NCBI GenBank assembly: GCA_021777915.1
Contig: JAJYCZ010000009.1
Coordinates: 1-38,853, forward strand
Direction of reading: 5' to 3'
Source of the DNA: Pseudomonadota bacterium
GTDB taxonomy: Bacteria; Pseudomonadota; Alphaproteobacteria; Rhizobiales; Beijerinckiaceae
DNA length: 38,853 nucleotides
The notes under the pieces were generated by a model, which was not told the DNA's origin, searched no databases, and saw only the letters and a program-made list of their open reading frames with translations. Each line of letters starts with the position of its first letter. Positions within the stretch are counted from its first letter, which is position 1. Made by a program: the position numbers and the translations under genes. Shown in pieces: positions 17,196 to 26,325 of this stretch.

Positions 17196-18062
17196 TCATT
17201 CATGCGCCATCACCTCCAGCGCCAAAGCATAGAGCCGGTAGCGCTGGACATCGGGCAAGGCTTTCATCGCGTCGAGATAGGTCACGCCGTTCTGGCATTG
17301 GCGCGCGTCGCTCAGGGGCGGATCGGGCGTCTTGCCGTCGAGCAGCAGGCTGGCGCCGGCCTTGTCCACGCCCTTGGCCAGCATCAGCTTTTCCAGATCG
17401 TCGAAATCGGCCGAGGCCGGCGCCTCGCGGTCGATTTTCTTCCGCGCGCCATCGTCGATCGCGGCGAGCCCCGCCACGGCTTCCTCCGCCATCAACGCGC
17501 GATGGGCGCCGGCGAAAGCGGCGAAACGGTCGGCGGGCGCGCCGTTGAGGAAATCGACGCAAAGCGCGGGATCGCTCGCCGCAAGCTGTTTCAGCACTTT
17601 TTCATGCGCGTCGAACAATTGATCGAGGGCCGCGCCGCCGGCCTTGGCGCCTAAAAGGCCGCGATTGCGCCGCAGGGTCTGAACCGCGAGGCTGACGAAC
17701 AGGTCGGCGGCGTCGTCGCGGGTTTCGACCTCCTGCGCGAGCGCCGTTTTCGTGGCGGCGTCATAATCGGCGGGATAAAGCGCGCGGAGCCTGGTCAGGA
17801 AAGCCACATATTCGGGAGCTTCCGCCAGCCGGTCCTTGAGGGCGGCGCGTTTTTGCGGGTCGATGGCCTCGGCGGGCGCTTTTGGCGCCGCCGCCGGTTC
17901 GGCCGTGACCGGGGTCGTCGTCACCGGCTTTGCCGCGAGCGGCGGCTCGGCCGGCTCCGGCTTCCGGGTTCCGCTGGCGAGAAACAGGCTGCCGAAAGCG
18001 GCGGCGAGAGCCGCCGCCGCCGCCAGAATCGCGATGCGAATATGTTGTTTCCAAGGACCCAT
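17196..18062 (-). CDS. Membrane-anchored protein of unknown function
   Basis: No family is recognised. The 288-residue product has an N-terminal hydrophobic segment (about residues 10-30, IAILAAAAALAAAFGSLFLA) that may be an uncleaved anchor. A Pro/Ala/Thr-rich linker runs to about 65, and the rest is a mostly helical domain with AAPEYVAFLTRL-like and ETRDDAADLFVSLAVQTLRR segments. Two cysteines (in ALCVDFLNG and RQCQNGVTYLDA) may form a disulfide if the domain is periplasmic. The start has only a weak ribosome binding site. It lies 133 bases downstream of the ampG-like gene on the same strand and may share its transcript. Confidence 0.7.
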   Translation of the reverse strand: MGPWKQHIRIAILAAAAALAAAFGSLFLASGTRKPEPAEPPLAAKPVTTTPVTAEPAAAPKAPAEAIDPQKRAALKDRLAEAPEYVAFLTRLRALYPADYDAATKTALAQEVETRDDAADLFVSLAVQTLRRNRGLLGAKAGGAALDQLFDAHEKVLKQLAASDPALCVDFLNGAPADRFAAFAGAHRALMAEEAVAGLAAIDDGARKKIDREAPASADFDDLEKLMLAKGVDKAGASLLLDGKTPDPPLSDARQCQNGVTYLDAMKALPDVQRYRLYALALEVMAHE

Positions 18063-18195
18063 GGCGCGCCGAACAGCCTGTTATACGGTTTCCGCGAGAT
18101 CGCTTCGCAATTCCCTCGGAAACGCAGGGCGCGCACTCTGGCCCAGGCGACGCGCGCGCGTCAATGTTTGAAGCGCGCAAGGTCTCGGATGGCGC

Positions 18196-19503
18196 TCAAT
18201 GCTCCATCGGCGCGCCGGGGGCGTGGCGCAGCGAAAAGGCGTCGCGGTGATGGCGCCATAGCCACAAGCACAGCAAGGCGACCGGCAGGCCGATCAGCGA
18301 CGTGAGCTGGAAAAAGGCGACAAAGCCGGTTTTCTTCACGATCAGGCCGGAAAAGCCGGCCAGGAAAAAGCCCGGCATGGCGCAGAGCGAGGTCATCAGG
18401 GAATATTGGCTGCCGGCGAATTCGGCCTTCGACAGCGACGACATGAAGGTGATCAGAACGATGGTGGCGAAGGAGGCCGCGAAGGCTTCCACGCCCACGG
18501 CCAAAGCGAAGGCCCAGAATTCGCCGCCATGGCCGGCGAGCCAGGCGAGACTGAGATGCGAGGCCGAGGCCGCGACCGTGCCGAGCAGCATCGACGACAT
18601 CAGGCCGATGCGCGGCACGAGCCAGGAACAGGCGAAGACCCCGGCCAGAGCGACGCCGAAGCCAAAAAGCTTGGTCACTGTGGCTATGTCCGAGTCGGTA
18701 AAATTCAGGCTCTTGAACAGAGGAATGGCCATGGCCGTGGTCAGATAGCCCGGCATGCGAAAACCGGCGATCAGCAGCAGGACCGGGACCGCCAGAGTCC
18801 CGAGGCGCGAAAAAAGTTCTTGGATCGGCGCCCATATGGCCGCCGCGAGCCCCGGCCGCTCGGCATGCTGGGCGGCGATGAAGTCGATCTCCGGCTCCGG
18901 CGCGGCCAGGGCCGAGATCATCCCCGGCGCCATCAGCGCCGCCATGCAGAGATAAGATGCGCGCCAGCCGAAACGATCGGCGAGATAAAGCGCGCCGGCG
19001 CCGGCGGCGAGATTGCCGACGCGATAGCCCATTTCGGCGAAGGATCCCATCAAGGGTTGTTTATCCAGCGGCGCCGCATTGATGCGCCAGCCGTCGATGA
19101 CAATGTCCTGGGTCGCCCCCGCCACGCCCAAGGCCGCCGAGAACAATATCGTCCACCACAGCCGCGCGCCCGGATCGCCGAAGGCGACGCCGGCCAGCGT
19201 CGCCGCCACGCCGATCTGCGAGGCGACGATCCAGCCGCGCCGGCGCCCGAGCAACGCTGAGAGAATCGGCGCGTCGAACTGGTCAAGCAGAGGCGCCCAC
19301 AGGAATTTCAGCTTGTAGGCGAAGGTCAGCCAGCTCATGAGGCCGATCAGCTGAATGGGAACCTTGGCCTCGGACAGCCAGGCCGACTGGGTGATGTAAA
19401 CCAGCAGGAAGGGCATGCCCGAACTGAAGCCGAGCCCGACCATGGCCGCATAGCGGCGGTCGGCGCGCAAATGGTCGAGATAGCTTGGGGTATCATGAGG
19501 CAT
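18196..19503 (-). CDS. ampG: AmpG-like muropeptide MFS permease
   Basis: A 435-residue, about 12-helix major-facilitator protein. AmpG imports N-acetylglucosaminyl-anhydromuropeptides from the periplasm for cell-wall recycling and thereby influences beta-lactamase induction. Family features include GFSSGMPFLLVYITQSAWLS near residues 25-44, LKFLWAPLLDQ, RRRGWIV and GATQDIVIDGWRI near 130-142, the latter being characteristic of AmpG. Length is at the short end of the family (E. coli AmpG is 491). The ATG at 19503 has no strong ribosome binding site. It is divergent from thrS, with about 170 bases of shared upstream region. Confidence 0.88.
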   Translation of the reverse strand: MPHDTPSYLDHLRADRRYAAMVGLGFSSGMPFLLVYITQSAWLSEAKVPIQLIGLMSWLTFAYKLKFLWAPLLDQFDAPILSALLGRRRGWIVASQIGVAATLAGVAFGDPGARLWWTILFSAALGVAGATQDIVIDGWRINAAPLDKQPLMGSFAEMGYRVGNLAAGAGALYLADRFGWRASYLCMAALMAPGMISALAAPEPEIDFIAAQHAERPGLAAAIWAPIQELFSRLGTLAVPVLLLIAGFRMPGYLTTAMAIPLFKSLNFTDSDIATVTKLFGFGVALAGVFACSWLVPRIGLMSSMLLGTVAASASHLSLAWLAGHGGEFWAFALAVGVEAFAASFATIVLITFMSSLSKAEFAGSQYSLMTSLCAMPGFFLAGFSGLIVKKTGFVAFFQLTSLIGLPVALLCLWLWRHHRDAFSLRHAPGAPMEH

Positions 19504-19675
19504 GGCGCCCGCAACATGCCCAAGGCCGGCGCGCTTTCCAACCGCCGCAACGTAATTTCGGCGCCGCGCGGCTTTGCCGCCACAGGCGATTGCGTCAAAG
19601 CCGCGATTCGCCTACCAAGGCGGTCCCCAAACAGCTTACGCCGGCTCGTCACGGCGAGTGAGCAAGGAGAGACGG

Positions 19676-21610
19676 ATGATTTCGGTCACTTTTCCCGACG
19701 GCGCGTCGCGCAGCTTCGAGCCCGGCGCCACTGGCCTCGATATCGCCAGGAGCATTTCCCCTTCGCTGGCGAAAAAGACCGTCGCCATGATGCTCGACGG
19801 CCAGATGGTGGACGCGGCGACCCCCATCCGCGCCGACGCTCATGTCGAATTTCTCAACCGCGACGATCCCCGTGCGCTGGAACTGATCCGCCATGACGCC
19901 GCCCATGTGCTGGCCGATGCGGTCCAGGCGCTTTATCCCGGCACGCAGGTCACCATCGGCCCGGTGATCGAGAACGGTTTTTACTACGATTTTTACCGCG
20001 CCGAGCCTTTTACCCCGGAAGATTTCTTGGCCATCGAGAAGAAGATGCGGGAGATCGTCGCCGCCGACAAGCCGATTTTGCGCGAGGAATGGAGCCGCGA
20101 CGAGGCCGCGAGCTATTTCGAAAAGCACGGCGAGGCGTTCAAGGTCGAACTGGTCGAGGCGATCCCGGCCGACCAGAGAATATCGGTTTACAAGCAGGGC
20201 GATTGGCTCGACCTCTGCCGCGGCCCGCACATGCCGTCCACGGGAAAGATCGGCAACGCCTTCAAGCTGATGAAAGTGGCCGGCGCCTATTGGCGCGGCG
20301 ATTCCACAAAACCGATGCTCCAGCGCATCTACGCCACCGCCTTCGCCAAACAGGAAGACCTCGACGCCTATCTCAGGCAGATCGAGGAGGCCGAGCGCCG
20401 CGACCATCGGCGTTTGGGGCGCGAAATGGACCTGTTCCATTTCCAGGAGGAAGGGCCGGGGACCATTTTCTGGCATCCCAAGGGCTGGACCCTGTTCCAG
20501 ACCCTGATCGCCTTCATGCGCCGGCGCCAGCAGGCGGCGGGCTATATCGAGGTCAACACCCCGCAGGTGCTCGACCGCGCCCTGTGGGAGACCTCGGGCC
20601 ACTGGCAGACCTATCGCGAGAACATGTTCATCACCAAGACGGAAGATGAACGGGTTTTCGCGCTGAAGCCGATGAATTGCCCCGGCCATGTGCAGATCTA
20701 CAAGAATGGTCTAAAGTCCTACCGCGATCTCCCTATGAAGATCGCGGAATTCGGCGTCGTGCATCGCTACGAGCCTTCCGGCGCGATCCACGGCATGATG
20801 CGGGTGCGCGCCTTCACCCAGGACGACGCCCATATCTTCTGCACCGAAGACCAGATCATGGCGGAAGCCATGAAGATCAACGACATGGTCATCTCGATCT
20901 ACAAGGACTTCGGTTTCGAGGACATCGTGGTGAAGCTTTCGACCCGGCCGGAAAAACGGGTCGGCGGCGACGAGGGCTGGGACAAGGCGGAAGCCGCGCT
21001 GAAAAAAGTGCTCGATCTTCTCGCCGCCCAGGGGGTCAGGACCGCGATCAATCCGGGCGAGGGCGCCTTTTATGGCCCGAAACTCGAATATACCTTGCGC
21101 GACGCCATCGGCCGCGAATGGCAATGCGGCACCACCCAGGTCGATTTCAACCTGCCGGGCCGTTTCGGCGCCTTCTACATCGGCCAGGATTCGGAAAAGC
21201 AGACCCCGGTGATGATCCATCGCGCCATTTTCGGCTCGCTGGAGCGTTTCACCGGCATATTGATCGAGCATTTCGCCGGCCATCTGCCCTTGTGGCTGTC
21301 GCCGGTCCAGGCGGCGATCTGCACCATCACCTCGGACGCCGACGACTACGCGCTGGAAATCGCGGCGCTCGCCCGCAAGCACGGGCTGAGGATCGAGACC
21401 GACCTGCGCAACGAAAAGATCAATTACAAGGTGCGCGAATTGTCGCTGGCCAAGATCCCGGTCCTGCTGGTGGTGGGCCGGAAGGAGGCGGCGGACCGCA
21501 CGGTCTCGATCCGTCGCCTTGGCTCGCAGGCCCAGACTTTTGCGGAGCTCGACGAGTCCTTGGCGTCGCTAACGCTGGAGGCGACGCCGCCGGATTTGCG
21601 CGGGGTGTAA
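19676..21610 (+). CDS. thrS: Threonine-tRNA ligase
   Basis: A 644-residue class II synthetase that attaches threonine to tRNA-Thr. The N-terminal TGS domain begins [16 protein letters not shown]. The editing domain carries [20 protein letters not shown] (the HxxxH site) and the later [10 protein letters not shown]. The catalytic core has [11 protein letters not shown], whose cysteine is a zinc ligand, and [20 protein letters not shown]. The C-terminal anticodon domain ends with [16 protein letters not shown] and related segments. AAGGAGA before ATG 19676 supports the start; a longer frame upstream has no such signal. Length is normal. No leader control element was recognised upstream. Confidence 0.98.
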   Translation: MISVTFPDGASRSFEPGATGLDIARSISPSLAKKTVAMMLDGQMVDAATPIRADAHVEFLNRDDPRALELIRHDAAHVLADAVQALYPGTQVTIGPVIENGFYYDFYRAEPFTPEDFLAIEKKMREIVAADKPILREEWSRDEAASYFEKHGEAFKVELVEAIPADQRISVYKQGDWLDLCRGPHMPSTGKIGNAFKLMKVAGAYWRGDSTKPMLQRIYATAFAKQEDLDAYLRQIEEAERRDHRRLGREMDLFHFQEEGPGTIFWHPKGWTLFQTLIAFMRRRQQAAGYIEVNTPQVLDRALWETSGHWQTYRENMFITKTEDERVFALKPMNCPGHVQIYKNGLKSYRDLPMKIAEFGVVHRYEPSGAIHGMMRVRAFTQDDAHIFCTEDQIMAEAMKINDMVISIYKDFGFEDIVVKLSTRPEKRVGGDEGWDKAEAALKKVLDLLAAQGVRTAINPGEGAFYGPKLEYTLRDAIGREWQCGTTQVDFNLPGRFGAFYIGQDSEKQTPVMIHRAIFGSLERFTGILIEHFAGHLPLWLSPVQAAICTITSDADDYALEIAALARKHGLRIETDLRNEKINYKVRELSLAKIPVLLVVGRKEAADRTVSIRRLGSQAQTFAELDESLASLTLEATPPDLRGV

Positions 21611-21625
21611 CGTTTTCAGGCGTTT

Positions 21626-21659
21626 GCGCCATGCGCCGGCAAGGCCGGGCGCATGGCGC
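21626..21659. terminator. Strong hairpin between convergent thrS and bluB
   Basis: GCGCCATGCGCC (21626-21637) and GGCGCATGGCGC (21648-21659) are perfect 12-bp arms around a ten-base loop. There is no clear T-run on either side, so intrinsic termination would be atypical. Its place between convergent genes suggests a shared 3'-end structure. Confidence 0.5.
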
Positions 21660-21675
21660 GGAGCCGCTTTGCTCG

Positions 21676-22425
21676 CTAATCGATGGAAAAACGGCCGTGG
21701 CGCGCCGCGAGCGCATCGTCGCGCAGGATGCGCCGGAATTCCGGCTCCGCGTCCTGGTGGCCCCATTGATCGAAATGGACCAGCGAGTCCAGCGGCAGCC
21801 GCGGCCGCCAGCCTATTTTTTCCAGTTCCGGACGGGCGTGATAGCCCCTGACCTTGCCGATGCAAAGATAGGCGACCGGCACGATGCGTTTCGGTATGCC
21901 GAGAATGCGCTGGACGGTCCCATTGTCGAAAATGCTCACCCAGCCGACGCCGAGTCCTTCCGCGCGGGCGGCGAGCCATAGATTCTGGACGGCGCAGACT
22001 GAACTGAACAGGTCCATGACGCGAATATGGGTGCGCCCGATCACCGCCGGCCCGGCCCGATCGCGGTCGCAGGTCACGCAAATATTGACCGGCGCCTCAA
22101 GAATGCCCTCGAGCTTGAGCGACCGGTAAAGGTCGCGCTTGTCTTCCGGGAACATCAGCGCCGCCTCGGCATGCGCTTTCACAAAGGCGTCGTGCACGCG
22201 GCCCCGGACATCCGGGTCGCGGATGACCAGGAAACTCCATGGCTGCATGTAGCCCACCGAAGGCGCGTGATGCGCGGCGACCAGGATGCGGCTCAATATT
22301 TCGTCCTCGATCGGATCGGGCAGAAATTCGCCGCGGGTGTCGCGTCGCGTCAGCACGGCGCGATAAAGCCCGGCGCGTTCGGCGTCGGGCAAAGGCAAGG
22401 CAGGAAGCAAAGCAGAATCGTCCAT
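21676..22425 (-). CDS. bluB: 5,6-dimethylbenzimidazole synthase BluB
   Basis: BluB is a flavin-destroying member of the nitroreductase fold. With oxygen it fragments reduced FMN to 5,6-dimethylbenzimidazole, the lower ligand of vitamin B12. Typical segments are RRDTRGEFLPDPI, AAHHAPSVGYMQPWSFLVI near residues 55-73, LEAPVNICVTCDRDR, AVQNLWLAARAEGLGVGWVS and the C-terminal GWRPRLPLDSLVHFDQWG. The start at ATG 22425 is chosen because AAGGGGA lies seven bases upstream; ATG 22464 would add 13 residues without a ribosome binding site. A cobalamin riboswitch precedes it, so B12 very likely represses it. Other cob genes are not in the window. Confidence 0.95.
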   Translation of the reverse strand: MDDSALLPALPLPDAERAGLYRAVLTRRDTRGEFLPDPIEDEILSRILVAAHHAPSVGYMQPWSFLVIRDPDVRGRVHDAFVKAHAEAALMFPEDKRDLYRSLKLEGILEAPVNICVTCDRDRAGPAVIGRTHIRVMDLFSSVCAVQNLWLAARAEGLGVGWVSIFDNGTVQRILGIPKRIVPVAYLCIGKVRGYHARPELEKIGWRPRLPLDSLVHFDQWGHQDAEPEFRRILRDDALAARHGRFSID

Positions 22426-22477
22426 CGTCATTCCCCTTGATGGCGCTTTCGTCGCGCTGTCCATGCGCGCCGAACCA

Positions 22478-22645
22478 ATCCTGCCGGCCGGTCTTCTGAC
22501 TTGGGTTCTTCCCGACGAAACGCCTTCCCGGCGAACCAGTGGCGCGTGTTCCGTCAGTCCCCCATACAGCGCTGGGCGCGTCGCGGCCTTGCACCGCGTT
22601 CCCGATTCTCCCGTGCTTTTCTCGCGTGGGCTCCGGCAGGAAGCG
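22478..22645 (-). promoter_or_regulatory. Cobalamin (vitamin B12) riboswitch upstream of bluB
   Basis: Read on the minus strand, the region shows ordered cobalamin-riboswitch blocks: GGGAACGCGGTGCAAG (22588-22603), then a variant of the B12 box around CCAGCGCTGTATGGGGG. These are followed by GCGCCACTGG (22536-22545), CGGGAAGGCG (22521-22530) and the 3' AGTCAGAAGACCGG (22488-22501). These are the conserved core and closing segments of the family. The B12 box departs from the usual CGCAACTGT form. It ends about 62 bases before the bluB start, so ligand binding could mask the ribosome binding site. Confidence 0.88.
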
Positions 22646-22707
22646 AATGACTATCATTCCGCGGGCAAACCGCCAATGCGATCGGACCGGTCGCGCATTT
22701 TTTTACT

Positions 22708-22986
22708 TCAGTTGTGGCCGGTCGGAATCGTGGCCAGCGCCACGCGGTTGAATGTGGCGCCCCGATCGGGCAGGCTCTCCGCCAACTTGTAGGGATGGGC
22801 GTCGATGGAACTGTCCCACGCGACAATCTCGTGCAATACGCCGAGATTGGCGTCCAGGCTTGCATCATCGCGGACAGCGGGGCCAAGGCTTCCTGTCGGG
22901 CGCGGCGTCAGCGGCGTCGCGGCCAATGCCGTGGCGAGCGCCAGACCGCTGGCAAGACCCAATGCCGCCTTTCTTTTGCAAGACAT
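22708..22986 (-). CDS. Small exported protein of unknown function
   Basis: A 92-residue product with a Sec signal peptide (about residues 1-23, CKRKAALGLASGLALATALA) and a 65-70-residue mature part without recognised family. The translation start is very convincing: AAGGAGGATACA directly precedes the ATG. The mature part holds no cysteine and is mildly acidic to neutral, containing NLGVLHEIVAWDSSIDAHPY. It lies just upstream of the bluB riboswitch on the same strand, and whether it is a separate transcript is unclear. Confidence 0.65.
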   Translation of the reverse strand: MSCKRKAALGLASGLALATALAATPLTPRPTGSLGPAVRDDASLDANLGVLHEIVAWDSSIDAHPYKLAESLPDRGATFNRVALATIPTGHN

Positions 22987-23171
22987 TGTATCCTCCTTCG
23001 AAGCCGAGTCGACCGTCTCGGAGATCCCGGCTGTCCCAGGAAGCCCCGGGTCTTGCGGGGAAGGGGTCCAAATTCTCGCCGGGATGAACGCAAGGATGGT
23101 AGATTGCCTGATTGACCAGGCAATTTTGGCTCAAACGCGATCAAGATTTCGAGAGCGGCGAAGGACCATCG

Positions 23172-23735
23172 ATGGCGAAGCCCAAAATCTATCTTTCCGG
23201 CCCCGACGTTTTTCTGCCCGACGCGCGGGCGATCGGCCTGCGCAAGAAGCGCCTGTGCGAGGAATTCGGCTTCGTCGGGCTTTATCCGCTCGACCATGAC
23301 CTCGCCGCCGCGCCGGGCGCGACATTGGACGAAAAAATCTTTTCCGCCAATGTCGCGCTGATGCGCCAGGCCGACGCGGGGATTTTCAACCTCACGCCTT
23401 TTCGCGGGGTCAATGCCGATCCGGGTTCCGCCTTCGAGGCGGGCTTCATGGCCGCGCTCGGAAAACCGGTCTTCGCTTACACCAACAATTCCGCGGCCTT
23501 GTTCGACCGCGTCGCGGCGGCCCATGGCGTCCATGGCGCGCCCGAGGGCGAATATTGCGACGCGCAGGGTCTGTCGATCGAGAATTTCGGCAATGCGGAC
23601 AATCTCATGCTCGACGGCGCGCTCAAGGCGCAGGGCCGCCGCGTCATTCGTCCCGACGTGACGCTGCCTGGCTGCGGCGACCTTGACGGATTCATGGCCT
23701 GCTTGCGGCAGGCGCAGGCGCATTTCAGCATTTGA
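23172..23735 (+). CDS. Nucleoside 2-deoxyribosyltransferase family protein
   Basis: A 187-residue cytoplasmic enzyme of the nucleoside 2-deoxyribosyltransferase family, which swaps or hydrolyses bases on deoxynucleosides or related nucleotides. The opening KIYLSGPDVFLPDARAIG, the acidic FRGVNADPGSAFEAGFMAAL with the likely catalytic glutamate in FEAGF, and KPVFAYTNN are family hallmarks. AAGGA before ATG 23172 supports this start over upstream candidates. Substrate is unknown; members also act in DNA-precursor or N-glycoside salvage. It stands alone before an aldo/keto reductase gene on the same strand. Confidence 0.87.
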   Translation: MAKPKIYLSGPDVFLPDARAIGLRKKRLCEEFGFVGLYPLDHDLAAAPGATLDEKIFSANVALMRQADAGIFNLTPFRGVNADPGSAFEAGFMAALGKPVFAYTNNSAALFDRVAAAHGVHGAPEGEYCDAQGLSIENFGNADNLMLDGALKAQGRRVIRPDVTLPGCGDLDGFMACLRQAQAHFSI

Positions 23736-23752
23736 AGGGCCGCCGTCAAGCG

Positions 23753-23770
23753 CGCCGGCGCAAGCCGGCG
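23753..23770 (+). terminator. Possible terminator hairpin after the deoxyribosyltransferase gene
   Basis: CGCCGGC (23753-23759) pairs with GCCGGCG (23764-23770) around a GCAA tetraloop, inside a larger GGCCGC/GCGGCC pairing. A T-run (CTTCTTTTT) follows about 15 bases later, which is further than usual. Confidence 0.4.
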
Positions 23771-23839
23771 TTGGCGCGGCCAAGGCTTCTTTTTCGCGGC
23801 GTCCGAAGCTTATGCTTGTCGCAACAGAGGAGCCCGATC

Positions 23840-24883
23840 ATGCAATACCGCCCGCTTGGCCGAACTGATCTGAAAGTCTCGGAAATCTGCCTCGGCACCA
23901 TGACCTACGGCCAGCAGACCGGCGAGGACGACGCTTTCGCGCAGATGGATCACGCCGTCGCCAGGGGCGTGAATTTTTTCGATACGGCGGAACTCTACGC
24001 CATCCCCCCTCGCGCGGAAACCTATGGCGCGACCGAGACCATCATCGGCAAATGGCTTTTCGCACGCAAAAACCGTGAAAGAATCGTTCTCGCGACCAAA
24101 ATCGTCGGGCGCAGCAGTTCGCCCTGGTTTCGTAACGGCGCAATGGCGCGGCTCGACCGCAAGAACATCTTTTACGCTGTCGAACAATCGCTGAAGCGGT
24201 TGCAGACCGATTACATCGACCTCTACCAGCTTCATTGGCCGGACCGGCCGATGGACCTGTTCGAGGGCAATTCCAACGCCTATCGCGATCGCGGCGGCCC
24301 GGACGGCGTCACCTTCGAAGAGACGGTTTCAGCTCTCGGCGAACTGGTCAAACAGGGAAAAATCCGCCATTTCGGCGTGTCCAACGAGACGGCCTGGGGC
24401 GTCAGCCAGTTCTTGCGCGCTTCGGAAGCCGGCGCCGGCCCGCGCCTCGTCTCGATCCAGAACGCTTATCACCTGCTCAACCGCCAGTTCGAGATCGGCC
24501 TCGCCGAATTCGCCTTTCGCGAACAGGTGGGCCTGCTCGCCTATTCGCCTTTGGCGCAGGGCTTTTTGACCGGAAAATATCTGCATGGCGCGAAGCCGGA
24601 GGGCGCGCGCTTCACTCTTTTTCCGCGCGCCCAGCGTTACCAGAAGCCGGGCGCGGACGCGGCCATCGAGGATTATCTGGCCCTGGCGCGGGAATATGGC
24701 CTGCATCCGGTCCATCTTGCCCTGGCCTTCGTTACTTCAAAACCTTTCGTCACCGCAAATATCGTCGGCGCGACCAGTCTTGATCAGCTCAAGCTGATCC
24801 TTGACGCGCCGCATGCGCTCGATCCGGAGATCGAACAGCGCATCGACGCGCTCCATCAAATCCGCGGCAATCCAGCGCCGTGA
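23840..24883 (+). CDS. Aldo/keto reductase (Tas-like)
   Basis: A 347-residue NADP(H)-dependent oxidoreductase with the (beta/alpha)8 fold. It opens with YRPLGRTDLKVSEICLGTMT. The catalytic tyrosine lies in FFDTAELYAIPP, the lysine in VLATKIVG and the histidine in YQLHWPD, completing the Asp-Tyr-Lys-His set. The YAIPPRAETYGATE segment resembles E. coli Tas and its relatives. KIRHFGVSNETAWG and the C-terminal NIVGATSLDQL form the cofactor-binding half. GAGGAGC upstream of ATG 23840 supports the start. The physiological substrate is unknown. It is convergent with the cytochrome c gene, four bases from its stop. Confidence 0.92.
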   Translation: MQYRPLGRTDLKVSEICLGTMTYGQQTGEDDAFAQMDHAVARGVNFFDTAELYAIPPRAETYGATETIIGKWLFARKNRERIVLATKIVGRSSSPWFRNGAMARLDRKNIFYAVEQSLKRLQTDYIDLYQLHWPDRPMDLFEGNSNAYRDRGGPDGVTFEETVSALGELVKQGKIRHFGVSNETAWGVSQFLRASEAGAGPRLVSIQNAYHLLNRQFEIGLAEFAFREQVGLLAYSPLAQGFLTGKYLHGAKPEGARFTLFPRAQRYQKPGADAAIEDYLALAREYGLHPVHLALAFVTSKPFVTANIVGATSLDQLKLILDAPHALDPEIEQRIDALHQIRGNPAP

Positions 24884-24887
24884 GGCG

Positions 24888-25199
24888 TCATTTCTGGTCG
24901 GCGAGCGAGCGGATATAGGCGGTCAGGTCGTCGATCTCCTGCCGGGTCAGGCTCATGTCCGGCATTTTCGGATGCGGATCGGTGAGGAAGGAGGTCAGGT
25001 CGCGCTTGTCCATGTGACGCGCGACATAGAAAAAGCTCGGCACGTCGGCGCTGGCCTGTTTCTGGCTCAGCGAGACATCGTGACAGGCGGCGCACCAGCG
25101 CTGGGCGATGACCTTGCCATGATCCGGGTCGGGCGGGGCGGCCAGGGCCGGGACGGACGCGGTGACGGCGAGAAGCGAGAGGATCGCGAGAGGGCGCAT
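24888..25199 (-). CDS. Small exported class I cytochrome c
   Basis: A 103-residue protein with a signal peptide (about residues 1-20, ending PALA) and one haem c site, CAACH, at about residues 35-39. A distal methionine is likely in HPKMPDMSLT, and the C-terminal helix is EIDDLTAYIRSLA, the usual class I layout. It should carry electrons in the periplasm. GGAG upstream of ATG 25199 supports the start. The gene lies 65 bases behind an exported protein of unknown function on the same strand, so they probably form an operon. No oxidase or dehydrogenase partner is adjacent. Confidence 0.9.
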   Translation of the reverse strand: MRPLAILSLLAVTASVPALAAPPDPDHGKVIAQRWCAACHDVSLSQKQASADVPSFFYVARHMDKRDLTSFLTDPHPKMPDMSLTRQEIDDLTAYIRSLADQK

Positions 25200-25264
25200 G
25201 AGTCGAACTCCGTGCGGCAATGATGAATCATCCGCCAGGGCGGATGCAAGCGCCTTGTTCTGGA

Positions 25265-26197
25265 TCACGGCGCGGGCTGCGAGGCGATGATTTCGACATC
25301 GCGATTCTGGTTGGCGACGACCTTGAAGGTCGCCTGATAGGTCGTGTTCTCGTGGCGGGCGATGGCGACATATTCGCCCTCGGCGAGGACGATGGTGGGG
25401 AAAGCGCCGATCATCTCGCGGATCACGTCGCCGCCGGGCGTGAGCACCGAGAAGCTGGTGTTGGCGAGCGCCTCGCCGCCCGGCGCATTGACCAGTTTCA
25501 GAGTCATGGCGGCGGCGCGGTGGCGCAGGACCACGGCGGTCAGCTTGCCCGCCTGCACCTTCATGTCGGCGCTGACGTTCGAATTGGTCGGGACGCTCGA
25601 TCCCGGCGCGACGTCCATCAGGATCGAGTTGATATGATAGGCGCCCTCCGGCAGGCATTCCGGCGCGCCGGCCTTGAGATTGGGGATGATCAGCTTGGCT
25701 TCGGGGTCGTTGTGGTCGGGCAGATAGACCATGTTTTCGAGCCGCGGCGCCGCGATCGGCGCGTCGCCCATCAGGCCTTCGATCTTCAGGGCGCCGGCGT
25801 GCATCACCAGTCTTTCGTTCACTGGCTCGCCATTGACGGCGATCTCCCTGGTCGCGCCGGCGAGACCGCAGGCGGCATGGACGATGTAATCGCCGTCGGG
25901 AAGCTGGAAGGTCGGCGCCGGATCGTTCGATTCGGCGACCAGGGCATGGCCGCCATTGACGTCGCTCCGGGCGTCGAAGACGCGCCAGATCAGCCCGGAG
26001 CCGATCGCCTGGATGTCGCCGGGCGCGAAAATCGCGTTGAACGAAACGGCCACGCGCGGCTGGCTGTCCTGGCTGGGAGGAGCGGCGTCGCCGGGCGCGC
26101 CGACAACGGGCGGCGGGGGGGGAAGCTCGGGCAGGGGCGGGGTTTCGGCGAAAGCCGCCGCCGGGAAGGCGAGGGCCATCAGGACGCACATACGCAC
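25265..26197 (-). CDS. Exported protein of unknown function, beta-rich repeats
   Basis: No named family is recognised. The start is placed at GTG 26197, with AGGAG 11 bases upstream, giving a short signal peptide (RMCVLMALAFPAAAFA). A proline-rich segment (PELPPPPPVVG) follows. The rest looks beta-rich, with several similar units: LVAESNDPAPTFQLPDGDYI, YVAIARHENTTYQATFKVVA and LKLVNAPGGEALANTSFSVL. The PDGDYxVHA and AEGEYVAIA phrases resemble carboxypeptidase-regulatory-like or VWA-linked beta-sandwich domains. It precedes a cytochrome c gene and probably shares its transcript, hinting at a periplasmic role. Confidence 0.75.
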   Translation of the reverse strand: MRMCVLMALAFPAAAFAETPPLPELPPPPPVVGAPGDAAPPSQDSQPRVAVSFNAIFAPGDIQAIGSGLIWRVFDARSDVNGGHALVAESNDPAPTFQLPDGDYIVHAACGLAGATREIAVNGEPVNERLVMHAGALKIEGLMGDAPIAAPRLENMVYLPDHNDPEAKLIIPNLKAGAPECLPEGAYHINSILMDVAPGSSVPTNSNVSADMKVQAGKLTAVVLRHRAAAMTLKLVNAPGGEALANTSFSVLTPGGDVIREMIGAFPTIVLAEGEYVAIARHENTTYQATFKVVANQNRDVEIIASQPAP

Positions 26198-26325
26198 GCG
26201 CCGCCCCACTCCTGCAAGATCCGTCTCCGCGCGCCGCAATGGCCTTCTCTCCTGTTCCGCTCCCGGCATCGGTTTACAAAGCGGCCATTTTAGGGCTTTG
26301 TCCGGCAAAAGTCCGGGATCTTCTC

